From Jaapia argillacea MUCL 33604 (taxonomy: Eukaryota; Basidiomycota; Agaricomycetes; Jaapiales; Jaapiaceae): a stretch of 64,000 bases of DNA. The stretch covers positions 910,728 to 974,727 of the forward strand of contig KL197714.1 of NCBI GenBank assembly GCA_000697665.1. The letters are read 5' to 3'. This document shows positions 46,701 through 58,958 of the stretch, piece by piece (position 1 is the first letter of the stretch; the number at the start of each line of letters is the position of its first letter). Both the position numbers and the translations under genes were made by a program. The notes beneath the pieces are model-generated. The model had not been told where the DNA came from. It did no database searches and saw only the letters and a list, made by a program, of their open reading frames with translations.

Positions 46701-47226
46701 GGATCGCGTACACACTAACGTTGGAGTCCTTGAATACAGGGGTTGGCGTGGCATCACTGGTCAGGTCGGCGTCAGGAGTGATTTCAACAGGTTCCAAGAG
46801 AGCCCCTTTCCTGCACATGATTTCAGCTCAAAGGGAATGTGTCGGCACGTTAATCGGACATACCTGCGAACATGGAACCTCATGGTTGCTAGAAGATGGG
46901 TTAAACCTGGCGGTCCGACAACACTGAGGTCCCTGAGGCCTCCATCCGTCAAAGTCATCAGAAGCCCTACAAGAGGCTACGCTGTGAGGAAAATACGGTA
47001 GACAGAGTGTATATAACGCACCTGCCAAGCCAGCTGATCTTTGAGTCCCAACATCTGTTAGAAAGACTGCCCTTGCTCTACCCCAATGATTACAGGGGCT
47101 CTGTAGGAAAGCCCTGGAAGTATTTTCGCTAGCATTGAAAATATACTTTGCGGAGTCGAATGTGACGGATATTACTGGATCGGTGTCCGAAGATATGGTA
47201 GAAATGACAGAAGTTGACCAGTTCAT
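43793..47226 (-). CDS. TRZ1: Long-form tRNase Z (tRNA 3' processing endonuclease)
   Basis: Eleven exons (47226-47022, 46966-46864, 46810-45820, 45740-45537, 45490-45340, 45286-45008, 44952-44738, 44682-44465, 44413-44294, 44243-44088, 44033-43793) give 960 residues. Introns are 46-79 bp and all phases close. The N-terminal half has GLLMTLTDGG and VVGPPGLTHLLATMRF, then a long disordered insert. The catalytic half has LGTSSAVPTRYRN, the metal-binding SHTHGDHHMG (near 697), WTIVFSGDTMPC, LLIHEAT and LLTHFSARYP. The enzyme cuts 3' trailers from pre-tRNA in nucleus and mitochondria. The ATG at 47226 is preceded in frame by an open Arg-rich stretch back to 47390; a mini-exon from an ATG at 47470 (47470-47455) could supply it. 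Exon 8 uses a GTTGAG donor. Confidence 0.93.
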
Positions 47227-47575
47227 TGACTCGGACCCTGAACGGCGTGAGGAGAAGTGGAAGTGTCTGGGAGTTATAGATCTTGTACAGAGTTTAGGGA
47301 GCCATCGAAAGGCAAGACAGGCCAGCTTGACAAGCGATGCGCTGTGAACGACAGCACGGAGACGGAAGAAAATGCGCGACCACAGCACGACTTAGAAAAC
47401 TCAAAGATTTTTCAGGCAGAGTCACACGACCACCCTAACCTCGCAAGCTTACACAAAAGGCATACGGCATAGTATTATCCTGGTAACCACGACAGATCCA
47501 CATATCACATATATAACTATCCAACGCATAAAAACAGAGCTCTCAGAGCGAGGTCAAATATTCAAGGCCCAAGGT

Positions 47576-50500
47576 CTAGGGTTTCCAACTGGGTCGATGA
47601 TCAACATCCTTCCCATTCTTCCTCCACCCCTCCACACTCTTCATCCTCTTCAGTTCCAGTTTCGTCATCGACTCGTTCTCATGCTCACTCGACTGTTGAT
47701 GACCAATGATTTCAAAGTTCTTGACAAGATCTTTCACACTTCCGCCGCTACTACGTCGGTTCGTAAGCGGGATTGGCGCTGGGGGTGGAAGGGATCTAGG
47801 CGGAGGAGGTCGAAGTTCCACGAGTCGTCGGGGCTTCGAAGCCCGAGGGATCAGCGAAGGCTTAGGGGGGAGAGGAGCAGGCTGCAGGTGGACAAGCTCT
47901 TTGGGATGAGTCGGTTTGGGGGGAAGCTTGGGAACGGGAGTCGCGATGGGACCACGGGGCTTCTCCAGTATTTCGGGTGGAGGCAGAGGTAGGCCGCCAT
48001 GGGCGGGCCTCGGTTTAGGTTTCGAAGTTTCCTTTGATGACTTGGACAGTGTAGGCAAATATGAGAATAACAAGCCCTTCATGCGGGTCCCAATCGTCTT
48101 GGGACGGAGATTGCCATCCCCAGCAGTCGGCAGGGCCTCGACGCGGGTCGAAGCGTTGTCCAATGATCTGTCCTGTGGATCTCCGCGAGAGATGGCGACA
48201 GCTTCTTCCATCAAATGTGAATATCGAGGTGCAAGCAATGACGGGGGTACGCGACTTGAGGCTTCAGAGGCCACACTGGCAGCACGGCTTCCAGATCTTC
48301 GGTGAATGGGGGTAAAGTCGGGTACATCAAAGGACAATCGAGGAGAGAAATAAGCCGAGTGACCAGAAGGAGTCGGTGGAGCAGCCTTGCCGGATTTCTG
48401 CTTCTTCCGTAGTGCCTGTGCTCTCGCCAACAAGTTCTCCCTAGAGCAGGACATAGAGGTGAGATTGAAAGCACAGGGGAGGATGAAATGATGCAACTCA
48501 CCAATCCCAATCAGAACCAAGTCCCAGCAACACATCCTCTCCACCAATGTACTCAAGGTACCTACTCACGACGTTCTCCAACTCTATGTCGTCCACATCG
48601 GCAAGTGCATATGAACCCAAATTCATTCGCGCACCCACAGCCAACCGTTCGTCGGTAAAACAAGCATCCAAAGTCTTCCAATCATCCCTCGACCACTCTC
48701 CAGAAGGTCTGATGGATACCTGCTCCATCGGCCCATCTGCGAGATCAAACGCCTTCTTGGCACGGGCAATATTGGGCAACGGGGTCTGGTAAGCATAACC
48801 GTCGACCGAGTACTTGCTGAAAGACGGTGTTGACGTGGTGCAGATGGATTGCTCGAGATCGAGGTCCAACTCAGCCTCCTTCAGCAAGGCAGGGAGAGTC
48901 GTCGTAGGAGTCCCCGTCATAAAGACCGTGTCCCCAATCACACCTCCCAGCGTGCTTCGTCTTCTCTTCTTTTGCACACCCGCGTCAGAGACGCCTTTCC
49001 GTCGGGAGTCCTTGATCAATGTGTCCAACGTCACTTGTGAATGTCTACGACGTTTCACAGAATTCTTGGGTAACCATTCGTAGTCATGCTATGAATTGAC
49101 TTGGATTAGGACGGGAAAAGTGGCCCAACTCTGGCCAACACACCTGTTTCAAGATAGCAGCTGCTCGCGCAGCAGCTTTAGGATCGCTGCTGGTGATCTT
49201 GACAACACTCAAGTCAGCTTCCTCATTGAAATCTTCGTCGTCGCTTCCCGGCGCAAGAGCTACCAACTGATGCACCACTTCACTGGGATTCGAAGTGGAA
49301 TAGTCGAACGAAGGGGTGGACTGTGTCGGAAGGGGCGAAAATAGTTCAGGACAGATCTTGCCGGCGGCTTGGGGTTCGGCAGGATTGGATGGTTGAGGAT
49401 CGTCCCAACGTGAATGCAAGGCATGTGGGCTCCCCTGAAATGTGAGAATGCATGAGCAAACATAGCACTGCTGGAGTAACGGAAACCATACCTCGAGGTA
49501 CTCGGGCTCCTCATCATCGGACTCGAGCCCTTGCGACAACTCTCTATTAATGGACTCTTCCTCCTCTTGTTCTTCCTGCTCCTCAGATTGGAAGCGTTCC
49601 TTCACAATAGCCTCATTCTCATCGCCATCCGTTCCCCAATCAGAAGAAAGGAACGACTGGTCGTGATCCTCGGGGATTTCTCCTCCGATGGTGGTCTCGA
49701 TGGCGTCTTCAAGAACCGCTTCTAGCTCAGGTGCAACCTCCTCGGACAAGGAATGAGCTTCCCCGATTGAGGGAGGGAATGGACCATCTGAAAACTCGTC
49801 ATCCTCAGCCACTGGAAGCTGAGGCTCTTCGTCGAGTACCATTGACTCTTCTGTCACCTCGTTGGCGAGGAGGGAAGACTCTGGTTCTAGCCGCTCCTCG
49901 TCCATTGGGTGCTCGATCACACCCTCTTCTGAGCCAAAGGACTGGTCGTGAAGCAACTCCTCGTCCAGCGGTGGGGCTTCATGGGAGTATTCTAATCCGA
50001 ATGACTCTGGTGGTTCATCGGGCTCCTCGACGATTTCCTCGGCATGCTCATGGGATTCCTCCACTCGTAAGGCCTCTGGAGGCCCAAAGGCATCCTCTCC
50101 CAGCCCATCCACCTCATCCACCCTCTGAACATCATCAACCTCCTCCATCCCAACCACCTCTCTCCTTTCCTCTCCCCCCTCCCCATCCTCCTCGCACACA
50201 GGCAACACAGCCCTTCTCTTCCCCTTGTCCCCACTTCCAGGATAGGGACTGATAGGTCTTCCCCAACTATCCATCCTACTCTTCGTCCCGCTCGTGGGAG
50301 GGTCCATCTTGGTACGAACCAACATCATCCTAAACTTCCCTGTATATTCACCCTCACCCTCCCCGCCAACCCCTTGGCCGTCATCGGAATCACTCCACCC
50401 ATCATCGCCATCTCCGCCAGCGGAGAAATCAAAGTGAAGGGCAGGGATAGGTGTGGAAGGTGATTCCTGAACGTGGCTTATATCCATCGAGACGTCATGT

Positions 50501-51786
50501 TCTTGAATGTCCTCTGCGTCAACGTCGAACACTTGGTTGGCATCAACTTCAACGGCAGTAGGACGTTCGGGAGAAGTAGAGGGCATAGGTGGAGTTCTCC
50601 TTGCCGACAATGATTGTCGTGGTCGACTTGGCGAGACCTCCCGATTCTTCATTTGAGACAATCTTCTCGGAGGACCAGACAAAAGGAGCGGGTCATCGGT
50701 GGGCGAAGCGGGAGGCAACGGTTTGCTCAAATCAACATCGAACAACTCCATCTTGATACTCAACGGCTTCTCCCTCCCCTTGCCCTTTGCTTTGCCTTTC
50801 CCAGTCCCGTGGGCCGCATCTTTGGTCGTAGACTTTCGTTTACTGGACTTAGACACTTTGGTTATATGCGTGGGTGTACAAATGATCTCTCTGGGTGGTG
50901 TAAACCGATCCGGCGGGGGTTCGTAGGCAGGGATGGGGGTAGCTGAGCGACGGGAGATGATGGATTGACGACGAATGACGGGAGCGGTGCTTGGAATGGG
51001 GACTGGAGGAACGTAGTCGGCGTTCGGGTTCTTGGCGTGAGGTGACACGAGTAAGACACGTTTGGTGGGCGACATAGACTTTCGAGAGGAAGGACCGGGA
51101 GTTCGTGGCCTGGTCACAGGCGAGGAAGACGACGACGGGCCAGAGTGCTGAGCAAAAGTGGCACGGGTTGGTGAGCCCTGGGAGGCGCCAGAATCAGATT
51201 GAGATGTACTACGAGAACGACGTTTCTGTTTGCGTGGTTTGGGATTGGGAGTAGCCTCTACTAGTTGTTCTCTCTCCATACCGGGTCTTACCTCTTCAAT
51301 TTCGGCAGTACCATCGGTACCAGTGTTGGGCCTCTGCTGGTGGTCCAAGCTTGGAACGGGGGTGGTCCGTTTACGCTTTGACGAAGCGGAGGTAGATGGA
51401 GACAAAGCCCTCGCATTGGAGGTTCCTGGAGCTAGTAGCAGCTGCGCCAACAGAATACCTCATTAGTAAAGGCACAGCGAAATGAGGGGAGGTCACGAGC
51501 TCACCGAGTGTCTTGCGCCAGATCTCAGCAACTCTTCCGGGGGTGGACTTATCAACATCTTGCTCGCCTCCATAGTCAGATCCATAGAGCTACTGCCCTC
51601 GAGATTGTTCTGGGAAGCGGGGGGAGACAGCAGGCCAGAGTTGAACGGTTCGGTGTCGTGGCGGCTAACGGCGTTGGAGCGAGAAGCCAGGACGGTAGGT
51701 TTGTGTTTCGTAGCTTTTCTAGACAGATTTATGTGCGGAACGGGGGGGTTATCGACAGCGAGACGGGAGGGGGGCATGTTTTCCAT
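47576..51786 (-). CDS. Large disordered orphan protein (1324 residues)
   Basis: Five exons (51786-51505, 51441-49492, 49434-49144, 49088-48502, 48440-47576); introns 63, 57, 55 and 61 bp, all GT..AG and in phase. Start MENMPPSRLAVDN. Residues 1-330 are basic and SP-rich, with nuclear-type clusters such as KRKR and KSSKRKSTTK. The middle (about 400-720) is very acidic. The best-conserved-looking part is near 860-1045: HDYEWLPKNSVKRRRHSQV, SFSKYSVDGYAYQTPLPNIA, WSRDDWKTLDACFTDERLA, VVSRYLEYIGGEDVLLGL, then a helix ENLLARAQALRKKQ. The tail is Pro-rich and ends in a short helix. I do not recognise the family; the DWKxLDxCFxDER block hints at a small folded helical domain. Charge pattern and motifs suggest a nuclear scaffold. 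It could in principle be two genes, but the spliced frames join cleanly. Confidence 0.75.
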
Positions 51787-53090
51787 CGCAGACAACAACG
51801 ACCACAACCGTCGATGGCTCCTTCAACTAAGACGCGAGCAACACGTGATCGTCATTTCGCTATTTGCCGGCAAGCCACGCCACCTCAGCCACCCACAACT
51901 ACAACCACGGTGCACCAACTACGAGTACAGGCGCCGGGCAAGTACTAAAAGAGCTGCCTGTATACATATAAAGGATCGTAGGTGACTGCGTATAATGTTA
52001 CGGGTGTGTGGGGGGAGCAGTGGCTACGGCGGGTGGTGTCAGTATCGGGTCTAGATGGAATGAAGGTGGTCGGCGACGTAGGAGGATGCATACACATAAT
52101 AGAAATAAAATAGAATGAAAGGAAATGGTGAAAATGGCCAATTAACTTGATCTTATGACAGTATTTTTCACTAAAAATTCGAGCGTGAGAAATGACCAAG
52201 TTGAGTCAGAAGACTGTACATGTTGGTTAGTCAATGAACTTAAATTTGTGCTTGTGCTCGGAACATGGTGGTGGCAGCTTACACCACAGTACTCGTTCGA
52301 CGCTCCTTTGCGGCTTGCCGCTCGATCGGCAATGTCTCTGACCTTGCAACAGTGGTCCCCCGCATGGTCTTGGCCTCCCATCCTAAGGTCCAGCAGGTCC
52401 ACCTGTCTTCAGCATCAGAAGCGATGGCCAGTCATGTCCAGCTCCTACTCATGAGCAGGTACAATCATAACACACACAAGTCAACACAGTAAGGGAAATT
52501 CCATGCTAGGACGACATCCAACAAGTAAGGGGCACTACTATCTATCCGCCTCATTGAAAGTTCGAAATCCACGAAACCACAGTTCAACTGCTTCCGGAAG
52601 TGGTGCAACCACAGTGCGAAAGTTCGGTATCAGCCCAAACCACCAACCTCTTAACGAAGCCATGTATTTTTTGGTGAAATATACATTTATATGATCTAGA
52701 GGGATTCTGGCTCGCGGATTTGGTGTCCGCTAGTGGGTGGCAGGTATGGTGCTCTCCAACGGGTTGGACGCGCGATGTGGTTGTGCTATTGTCCGATGTA
52801 TGGACCCTTCCTCCGTTTCTCGTCCTCAATCCTCCTCCCTATCATTCCCCTCGTTTGAATCTTCCTCCTCCCCATCCTCCTCATCCTCCTCTCTCGCTCC
52901 CTCCCCGTCACTTTCCTCGCCCCCTTCCTCCTCGCCTCCTACATCGCATATCGGGGCTAATATTTGTTAAAATAGCCTTAGGAAAGTCTCTTAGATTCGG
53001 ATGTAAGAAGGCTATTCGGGTCGTAGCAGGGAAAAGGTAAACATACAACGAACCTAGCTATAAATAGTGGAATAGTACCAAACGCGGGGG
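51787..53090. other. Intergenic region with pyrimidine-rich low complexity
   Basis: Frames here are short and carry no domain. A CCT/TCC-rich stretch at about 52850-52945 explains the Pro/Ser frames. The last 130 bp (to about 52960) look like the 3' tail of the LINE relic to the right. The left part presumably holds the promoter of the large minus gene ending upstream at 51786. Confidence 0.45.
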
Positions 53091-53690
53091 ATCAAACATT
53101 GATCCAAAGTAAGTAAATAGGCGGGGGACGACAGACGTTCATGCGAGCTCGGTCATACGTTAACCGTAAATCCAACAATATTTTCCCTCTCGGCACTCCA
53201 GTCTTCGTAAAGGCACCTGATGCCTGGAGGAAATCAGTTAGTACCTCAATCCCCTTCTCGTCCCAAGAATATCCTCCATCTTCATTTCTGAGAATGGGTC
53301 CAGTATCAGGTGTCGGTAGTTGTCGTAGGTTGGGCAATCTTGGCTAATAATGTGGTCCCTTGTTTGCACGAGGGCGCCGCAGTTCCATGAAGTCGTCTCC
53401 GTAGGCACAAAACGTTCATAGTACTCACCAATGAAACCACGTCCCGTTCGACATTGGGTTAGTCAGGCATAAACTTCCCATTTTGTCGTAAAGAAGTGAT
53501 CCTTTGGTTTCCAGGCAGGTGGATATTGGTTCGCGGGAACGAAGGCTCCCGTAAACTTGTGAGATTTCCATTCTACTGTGCAATCACCGAGGGCTCGAGC
53601 TTGAATTATTCGCTTGACGTGGGTGAGGGTCGGCTTATCGAGGCACCAGACTTCTGATGCGTCTTTGCAGGTAAGCCGTCGGCTTTCTCT
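53091..53690 (-). mobile_element. LINE (non-LTR retrotransposon) 3' relic
   Basis: Minus-strand pieces read TLTHVKRIIQARALGDC, then GRGFIGEYYERFVPTE, WNCGALVQTRDHIISQDCP and MEDILGTRRG, then LTDFLQASGAFTKTGVPRG. This is the usual end of Agaricomycete LINE polyproteins: a reverse-transcriptase tail with a Cys/His knuckle (C-G...H....C). One stop and at least one frameshift between GTRRG and LTDFLQ show that it is dead. Only the last 200 residues' worth is present, a 5'-truncated copy as LINEs often leave. It ends about 80 bp from the DcpS stop. Confidence 0.72.
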
Positions 53691-53770
53691 TTTCCACGGA
53701 TTCCTTCATGTCCAGGGACCATCCGCCCACAACTACTGTACATGAACCTACTAACTTAGGAACTACCGTA

Positions 53771-55077
53771 TCACTCCCTCAGCTCATCCTGTGCACCCTC
53801 CATGGCTGTAAACAACCCGTGTTGATCACCAAGCCCATAGGTCAGCGTCATCCCCTCCAATATGGTCCGCCCATCCCCCTCTCCGTCAACCTCAAGCTAC
53901 ATCCATAAATCACTGCCTCCTTTAAAACACCGTGCCACTCACCAATGAAATAATATCGTCCAGCAGATGTGCCTGGCCCACAGTCATCCCCATAGATCCC
54001 GCATAGTTTGCATTGACGATATGCACATGGAAATGATCTGCCATCCACCCCGCATGAGATCTCGAATTCATCATCAGTGACTCGAAAACGAACTGACAAT
54101 AACTCGGTTGATAATGCACGAATAACCTCAACCCGCCCCTCCCTACACCCCACCTCTCCTTCACAACTCTCGCCGCCTCTCGCTTGATACTCCTCAGCAT
54201 CCCCAAATGCCGTTTCCTCAAATCCCTCAGACTTCGAATGTTGCTGGAGAACGCGATTGCCACTAGGTATAAAGACGAGACTGTTGTAAGATCCCATTTC
54301 ATGTCAGGCAGGATGAGGTATCCATAATCAGGACAATCGTCTTTGAAAAGGACCTTCTCCGCCTCCGTCTTGCCGGTAAGGATGTCGGTGACCCTCCATC
54401 CATCCATACACCGTCAGCAGCACTACTATACTATACTATAAGACACAGACGCACCATCGAGTACGAGACGGAGGGAAAGCAGCTATGTACGGCTTCACGA
54501 TCCGTTCATACAGCTCAGGTGTTTCGTTCACCACAATCAGCCTTTGGGCAGAGTACTACTTTGCTTCGAATATCATTATTCAGCGAGCGGGGCGTATGGA
54601 CCTGATAATCACCTTGCGAATATGAATGTCCGTCGCAGGCGAGATGATATTGATCTTCACATCCGGTTTCTCACTCGAAGCCTCTAACCAACCAAAGAGC
54701 CAAGTGTACTAGTCATCAAATGGGCGCAAAAGACATGAGAACGCATCAGGGCGCCGAGGACAACAAGCGCAAGTGACTGACAATGTCGTTATTCTCAATA
54801 AATCGCACATTCGCAAGGGAGGGAACCAGACGGTCCGCGTCTCCCGCCGAGAGAGGAGTCTTTTCTATTCGAAGAATCGATAGAGTCGGTTCTGATCCTT
54901 CCTTGTCCTCAGCATCGAAAGAACCGAGAAGAGTGAGAGCGTGGGTGGAGGGATCTAAGGCGGGTGTAACAGTAGTTAGTAGATGATGAGTGTCAAGTTA
55001 AGCTACGCACCCTCGTTGAGGATCCGGTGCAGCTTGAATTTTCTGAGTGATTCCAGATCTTTGAGCAGGTTGGCCAT
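53771..55077 (-). CDS. DCS1: Scavenger mRNA decapping enzyme DcpS
   Basis: Seven exons (55077-55011, 54954-54782, 54708-54613, 54555-54455, 54393-54098, 54037-53943, 53896-53771) give 317 residues, close to the usual length. The N-terminal domain has LILRIEKTPL-type sequence (SILRIEKTPLS) and ENNDIYTWLFGWLE; the hinge follows with VNETPELYERIVKPYI. The C-terminal HIT domain has DILTGKTEAEKVLF, YLILPDMKWDLTT and the histidine triad HFHVHIVNANYAG (His 246, 248, 250), then GMTVGQAHLLDDIISL and TLTYGLGDQHGLF. DcpS hydrolyses the m7GpppN cap left after 3'-to-5' mRNA decay, in cytoplasm and nucleus. The fifth intron is 60 bp, in frame and stop-free, so an unspliced reading would hide the HFHVH triad's proper neighbours. 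Intron 4 contains a short TATAC repeat. Confidence 0.95.
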
Positions 55078-55410
55078 CGCGATCAAGGAAAGGGAGGTGG
55101 GTGAAATGTGACACGTGACGTCGACGCGAAGCCAAGATACAGCCACACCACATTCCTTTTCCTCCACGTGGTCCAGTCATTTATATGTATCGATCCCACT
55201 CCGTGCATGCCTCAACCATTCTCATGCTCTCGTCCAAAATACGCCCGACTACCCGCACAGTGCTGGTACAACTGCTCATGTGTCTCCTCTCTTCTCATCT
55301 TCGAACCCGAGTACTTACCCGAGTTTGTCCTTCTAGCGCCTATAAGAGTGGAGTCCACGAGCCATGCATGATTCTTCACTCAAAAATTCTTTCCGGACTA
55401 TACGGCAAGG
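55078..55410. promoter_or_regulatory. Divergent promoter region between DcpS and GH51 genes
   Basis: 333 bp between the two start codons. Near the DcpS start, ACACGTGACGTCGACG (55111-55126) overlaps an E-box (CACGTG, 55112-55117) with a CRE/ATF-type TGACGTC, a plausible site for bZIP or bHLH factors. No clear TATA box was seen. Function inferred only from sequence. Confidence 0.4.
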
Positions 55411-58400
55411 ATGGCTACGAGACTTCTACCCGTCGTTTCTGTGCTCTTGTCTCTCTTGATATGTCGCGTCGCTGCTGTTACGACAGTGGTGATCAATGGT
55501 ACCGCCAGTCATACGATCCCGCCTACCTTGTGTGAGTCGACATCATCACCAATTTCTTTGAAGGAACATACATTGACGTGTCGACTAGATGGACAAATGT
55601 TCGAGGCAAGCCATCTGCCTCACTTCCACCGCATAGTTGTTGATCTTTTCGTGTAATTTGAATAGGACATTAGCGTGAGCATTCTCCCTGATGCTGATGT
55701 ATAATCCCTCCTCTGACCTTGTTTGTAGCATGTAAATAGTGATCCTTATCCCTTGTGGTTCATCACTGACATTTAACAGAGTGGTGACGGAGGGCTTTAC
55801 GCGGAACGTACGTCCTAATCCCCATTTCCTCTCTACTCACCCTTCTAACCCAATAATCACAGTCCTCCAAAACCGTGCCTTCCAACAGGTCACACCCAGT
55901 CAGTACTTCTACACAAGTCAAACCTGCATCGCTAAAACATGAAATCTCTGTGTCAGATACAACCACTGCATTGACTGCATGGCACCCAATCAATGGAGCC
56001 TCTCTAACAGTCATCTCAGATCCTCTCCCCGTCTCTTCCGCCTTACCCAACTCTCTTCAACTCACCGTTCCAGCTGGCTCCTCCGGCCCTGTCGGATTTG
56101 GGAATGAGGGCTACTTTGGTTGGTTCTCTCCGCCTCTCGTCTCACTTCAATCTGCTGAAATCTCGATTCTTCCTATAGGGATCAAAGTGGACTCCACCTG
56201 GACCTACAACGCATCCTTCTACTACCGTTTCCCCACAGCTTCCACTTTCTCAGGTCCAGTTACCATCGGTCTTCAAACATCTTCAGGTCAACCACTCGCC
56301 TCAACCACCACCGCCCTTCCATACTCCTCCACCTGGAAGCAAATCTTCGTGCAACTGACGCCTACAGTCTCTGGTAGCACAACTGCGAATAACTTTACCG
56401 TCACGCTCAACGGAGCGAGCGGGGTAACGATTAACTTTGCGATGTTTTCACTCTTCCCGCCTACTTATAAGGGCAGGGCTAATGGGATGAGGGTTGATAT
56501 CGCTACGGTGCGAATGTCTTCCTTTGGATCGTGTTGGGCGGAGGACTGAATAGTTACCCGAGCAGACATTGGCAGGCATGGCACCCTCGTTCTTCCGGCT
56601 TCCAGGCGGAAACAACCTCGTGCGTTCTTCTCACCCCTTCTCACCCATGACCGATCTCAATGTCCTCGATTATAGGAGGTAATTAAATACTCCTATCACC
56701 TCCGTTTCGTGAGGAATTCGTAATTGATTTCTTCCCTTTCGTTCGTGATGCTTCAAGGGCCAAACAACGGCCACTCGCTGGCAATGGAATGCAACTGTCG
56801 GTCCTCTCCTCGACAGACCAGGTCGCTACGGAGACTGGGGATACATCAATACCGAGTAGGTCTTCTCCCTTTTCCCGCTTAGGCGATACTGATCCAATGG
56901 TCTCTTTTGCTTTTCTAGTGGTCTCGGGCTTATGGAATACATGTATTGGTGCGAGGATGTCGGCATGCAGCCTATCATGGCCGTTTGGGCAGGTACGCAT
57001 CCTCAGCTTTTCACTTTCCATTCCATTCCATCTTCCTACTGCTTTCACCCTTCATCTAATGCTCTTCGATTGGTGTTCCAGGATATTCCCTTGGTGGAAC
57101 CAGCCTGAACGAGACGAGTTTGGCTCCGTATATCCAGCAGGCCATTGATCAGGTATGCTCTCATTATGATGATAACGGGTACCTCTGGGCTTGACATGTT
57201 GAAATTCGCTAGATCGAGTTTGTGATTGGTGATCCAACGACCACAGCCGGAGGTGTGTTATCTCGACGCAGAGTTCTGACATTCGAACCAACATCTGTCG
57301 TCGTATAGGTGCTCTGCGCGCTTCTCTCGGTCGCTACGAGCCTTTTAACTTGACTTATGTCGAGATTGGAAATGAGGTGGGCATGATCTCCCATACTAGG
57401 TTCCTCTCCTTCGTATTTCTCATCAGTTATCTGCAGGATTTCTTTGCGGCAACTTCGTTAGTACCCCAAATTCCTCACTCCCCATAGGCGACTAACATGT
57501 TACATTCAGATATGTCTATCGGTGGCGTGACTTTGCGGGCAATCTTACCGCTGCGTTCCCACAACTTCGTCAGTCTAACTTCACTCCCTCCTTTCATCAT
57601 CCCGACTCTGGATGTGCCATGGCCCAACTCTGCTGACGCTTTTTTACAGGATTCATCGCGACAACATACGCATGGAATCCCATGCTGACCCCCACCCCTC
57701 TTCAATATGACGTCCACGTTTACCAGACTCCTAGTACGTTCCCTTCTCCCTCGTTGGCTCATCATCAACTTCATGCATTTTGCACAAGGCTGGTTTGCGC
57801 AAAACGCTTTCTACTATGATAGCTTCGAAGTACGTCCATCATCTCGAATAGTCGTTTGAATTCATGGATTGATCGTGCCCTGCAGCGTAACGGCACGACC
57901 TACTTTGAGGTACACTCACTCTCACCTTTCGATGAATGCATCTGACCGCTGATCAGGGAGAGTACGCTGCCATCTCAACAAACGCGTCCAACTTGTATGG
58001 TGCTATCGGGACTGGTCGGTTGATGTACCCCACCATGGAAAGTAAGGCACTCTCGGAACCAAGTGCCCTACCCATTTGCTAAATACCTGACCACAAAGGC
58101 TCCACTGGAGAAGCTGCGTTTATGACTGGGTTGGAAAGGAACAGTGATATCGTGTTTGCTGCTTCATATGCTCCTCTTTTGAATGTAAGTTTTTCACCCT
58201 TCCTCGCAAACAGCGATCCTCGGACTAACATTTTTGTGCTCTCTCCAGCACATTGTCGATTCGCAATGGGTGCGTGATGATGACATTTAGGTTGAATTCG
58301 CGCTTATAACAGGTTCGCAGACACCGAACCTCGTCAGCTTCGAGTAAGTTCCAAACCGATGTCCGAACGCAGTGTGAGGTAATAACCATTTCCAATAGTG

Positions 58401-58889
58401 CCGGTACCGTGTATGCATCCACAAGCTACTACGCTCAGCAGGTGATGTCAATCAACTCAGCTTGGTGATGAAATTCTGAACTTTCCCTAGTTGTTCAGTG
58501 TCAATCGCGGAGACGTGTACCTTCCTAGCACTCTCCCCACCGTGGACGGGACTCTCTTCTGGAGTGTGACTCGTCGAACGGCGACCCAAGAACTATTGAT
58601 CAAGGTGCGTCATTCCTTCCTAATTCCAACACAAGGCGCCGAGTAACACCGTTATAAATAGGTGTCCAATACCATCGCGACTTCCGCCCCCATGACCTTC
58701 GAGCTCCCGTACGCCACAGTCGCTGGCTTTGGAACAGCTCAAGTCTTGCAGGGTTCGCAGAACACTAGCAACAGCCCCGCTACGCCTTATGCTGCCGTTC
58801 CCGTGGCCACCCCGATTGTCACTGGGAAGACCTTCAATTACACTGCACCAGGCTACAGCGTGAGCGTCCTCACTGTCAATGCCTACTAA
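55411..58889 (+). CDS. Secreted GH51 alpha-L-arabinofuranosidase, 27 exons
   Basis: Twenty-seven exons give 646 residues. Exon starts are 55411, 55589, 55666, 55729, 55780, 55863, 55957, 56179, 56566, 56676, 56758, 56919, 57082, 57213, 57309, 57437, 57510, 57650, 57789, 57886, 57957, 58099, 58249, 58321, 58399, 58491 and 58662. A signal peptide (about 1-22, [19 protein letters not shown]) is followed by [19 protein letters not shown], then [44 protein letters not shown], the acid/base YVEIGNE (Glu 371) and the nucleophile GEYA (Glu 449). The enzyme releases arabinose from arabinoxylan and pectin side chains outside the cell. Two exons are only 3 nt (55729-55731 CAT; 56676-56678 GAG), and intron 2 has a GC donor (55606). 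Several Asn-X-Ser/Thr sites fit secretion. The stop is 69 bp from the convergent HDAC stop. Confidence 0.95.
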
Positions 58890-58958
58890 TGGTGCGGGGA
58901 TGCAGAAGCTGGTCCCAAAATGTGTCCAGTAGCAATAAATGAGAAATAAATACTCATG

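Noticed and set aside
49731-50252. 173-codon plus frame rich in Pro, Arg and His
   Set aside because: Shadow of the acidic region of the large minus-strand orphan.
53922-54407. DcpS starting at the internal Met in MDGWRVTDIL
   Set aside because: That Met lies inside an intron; upstream exons give a full N-terminal DcpS domain in phase.
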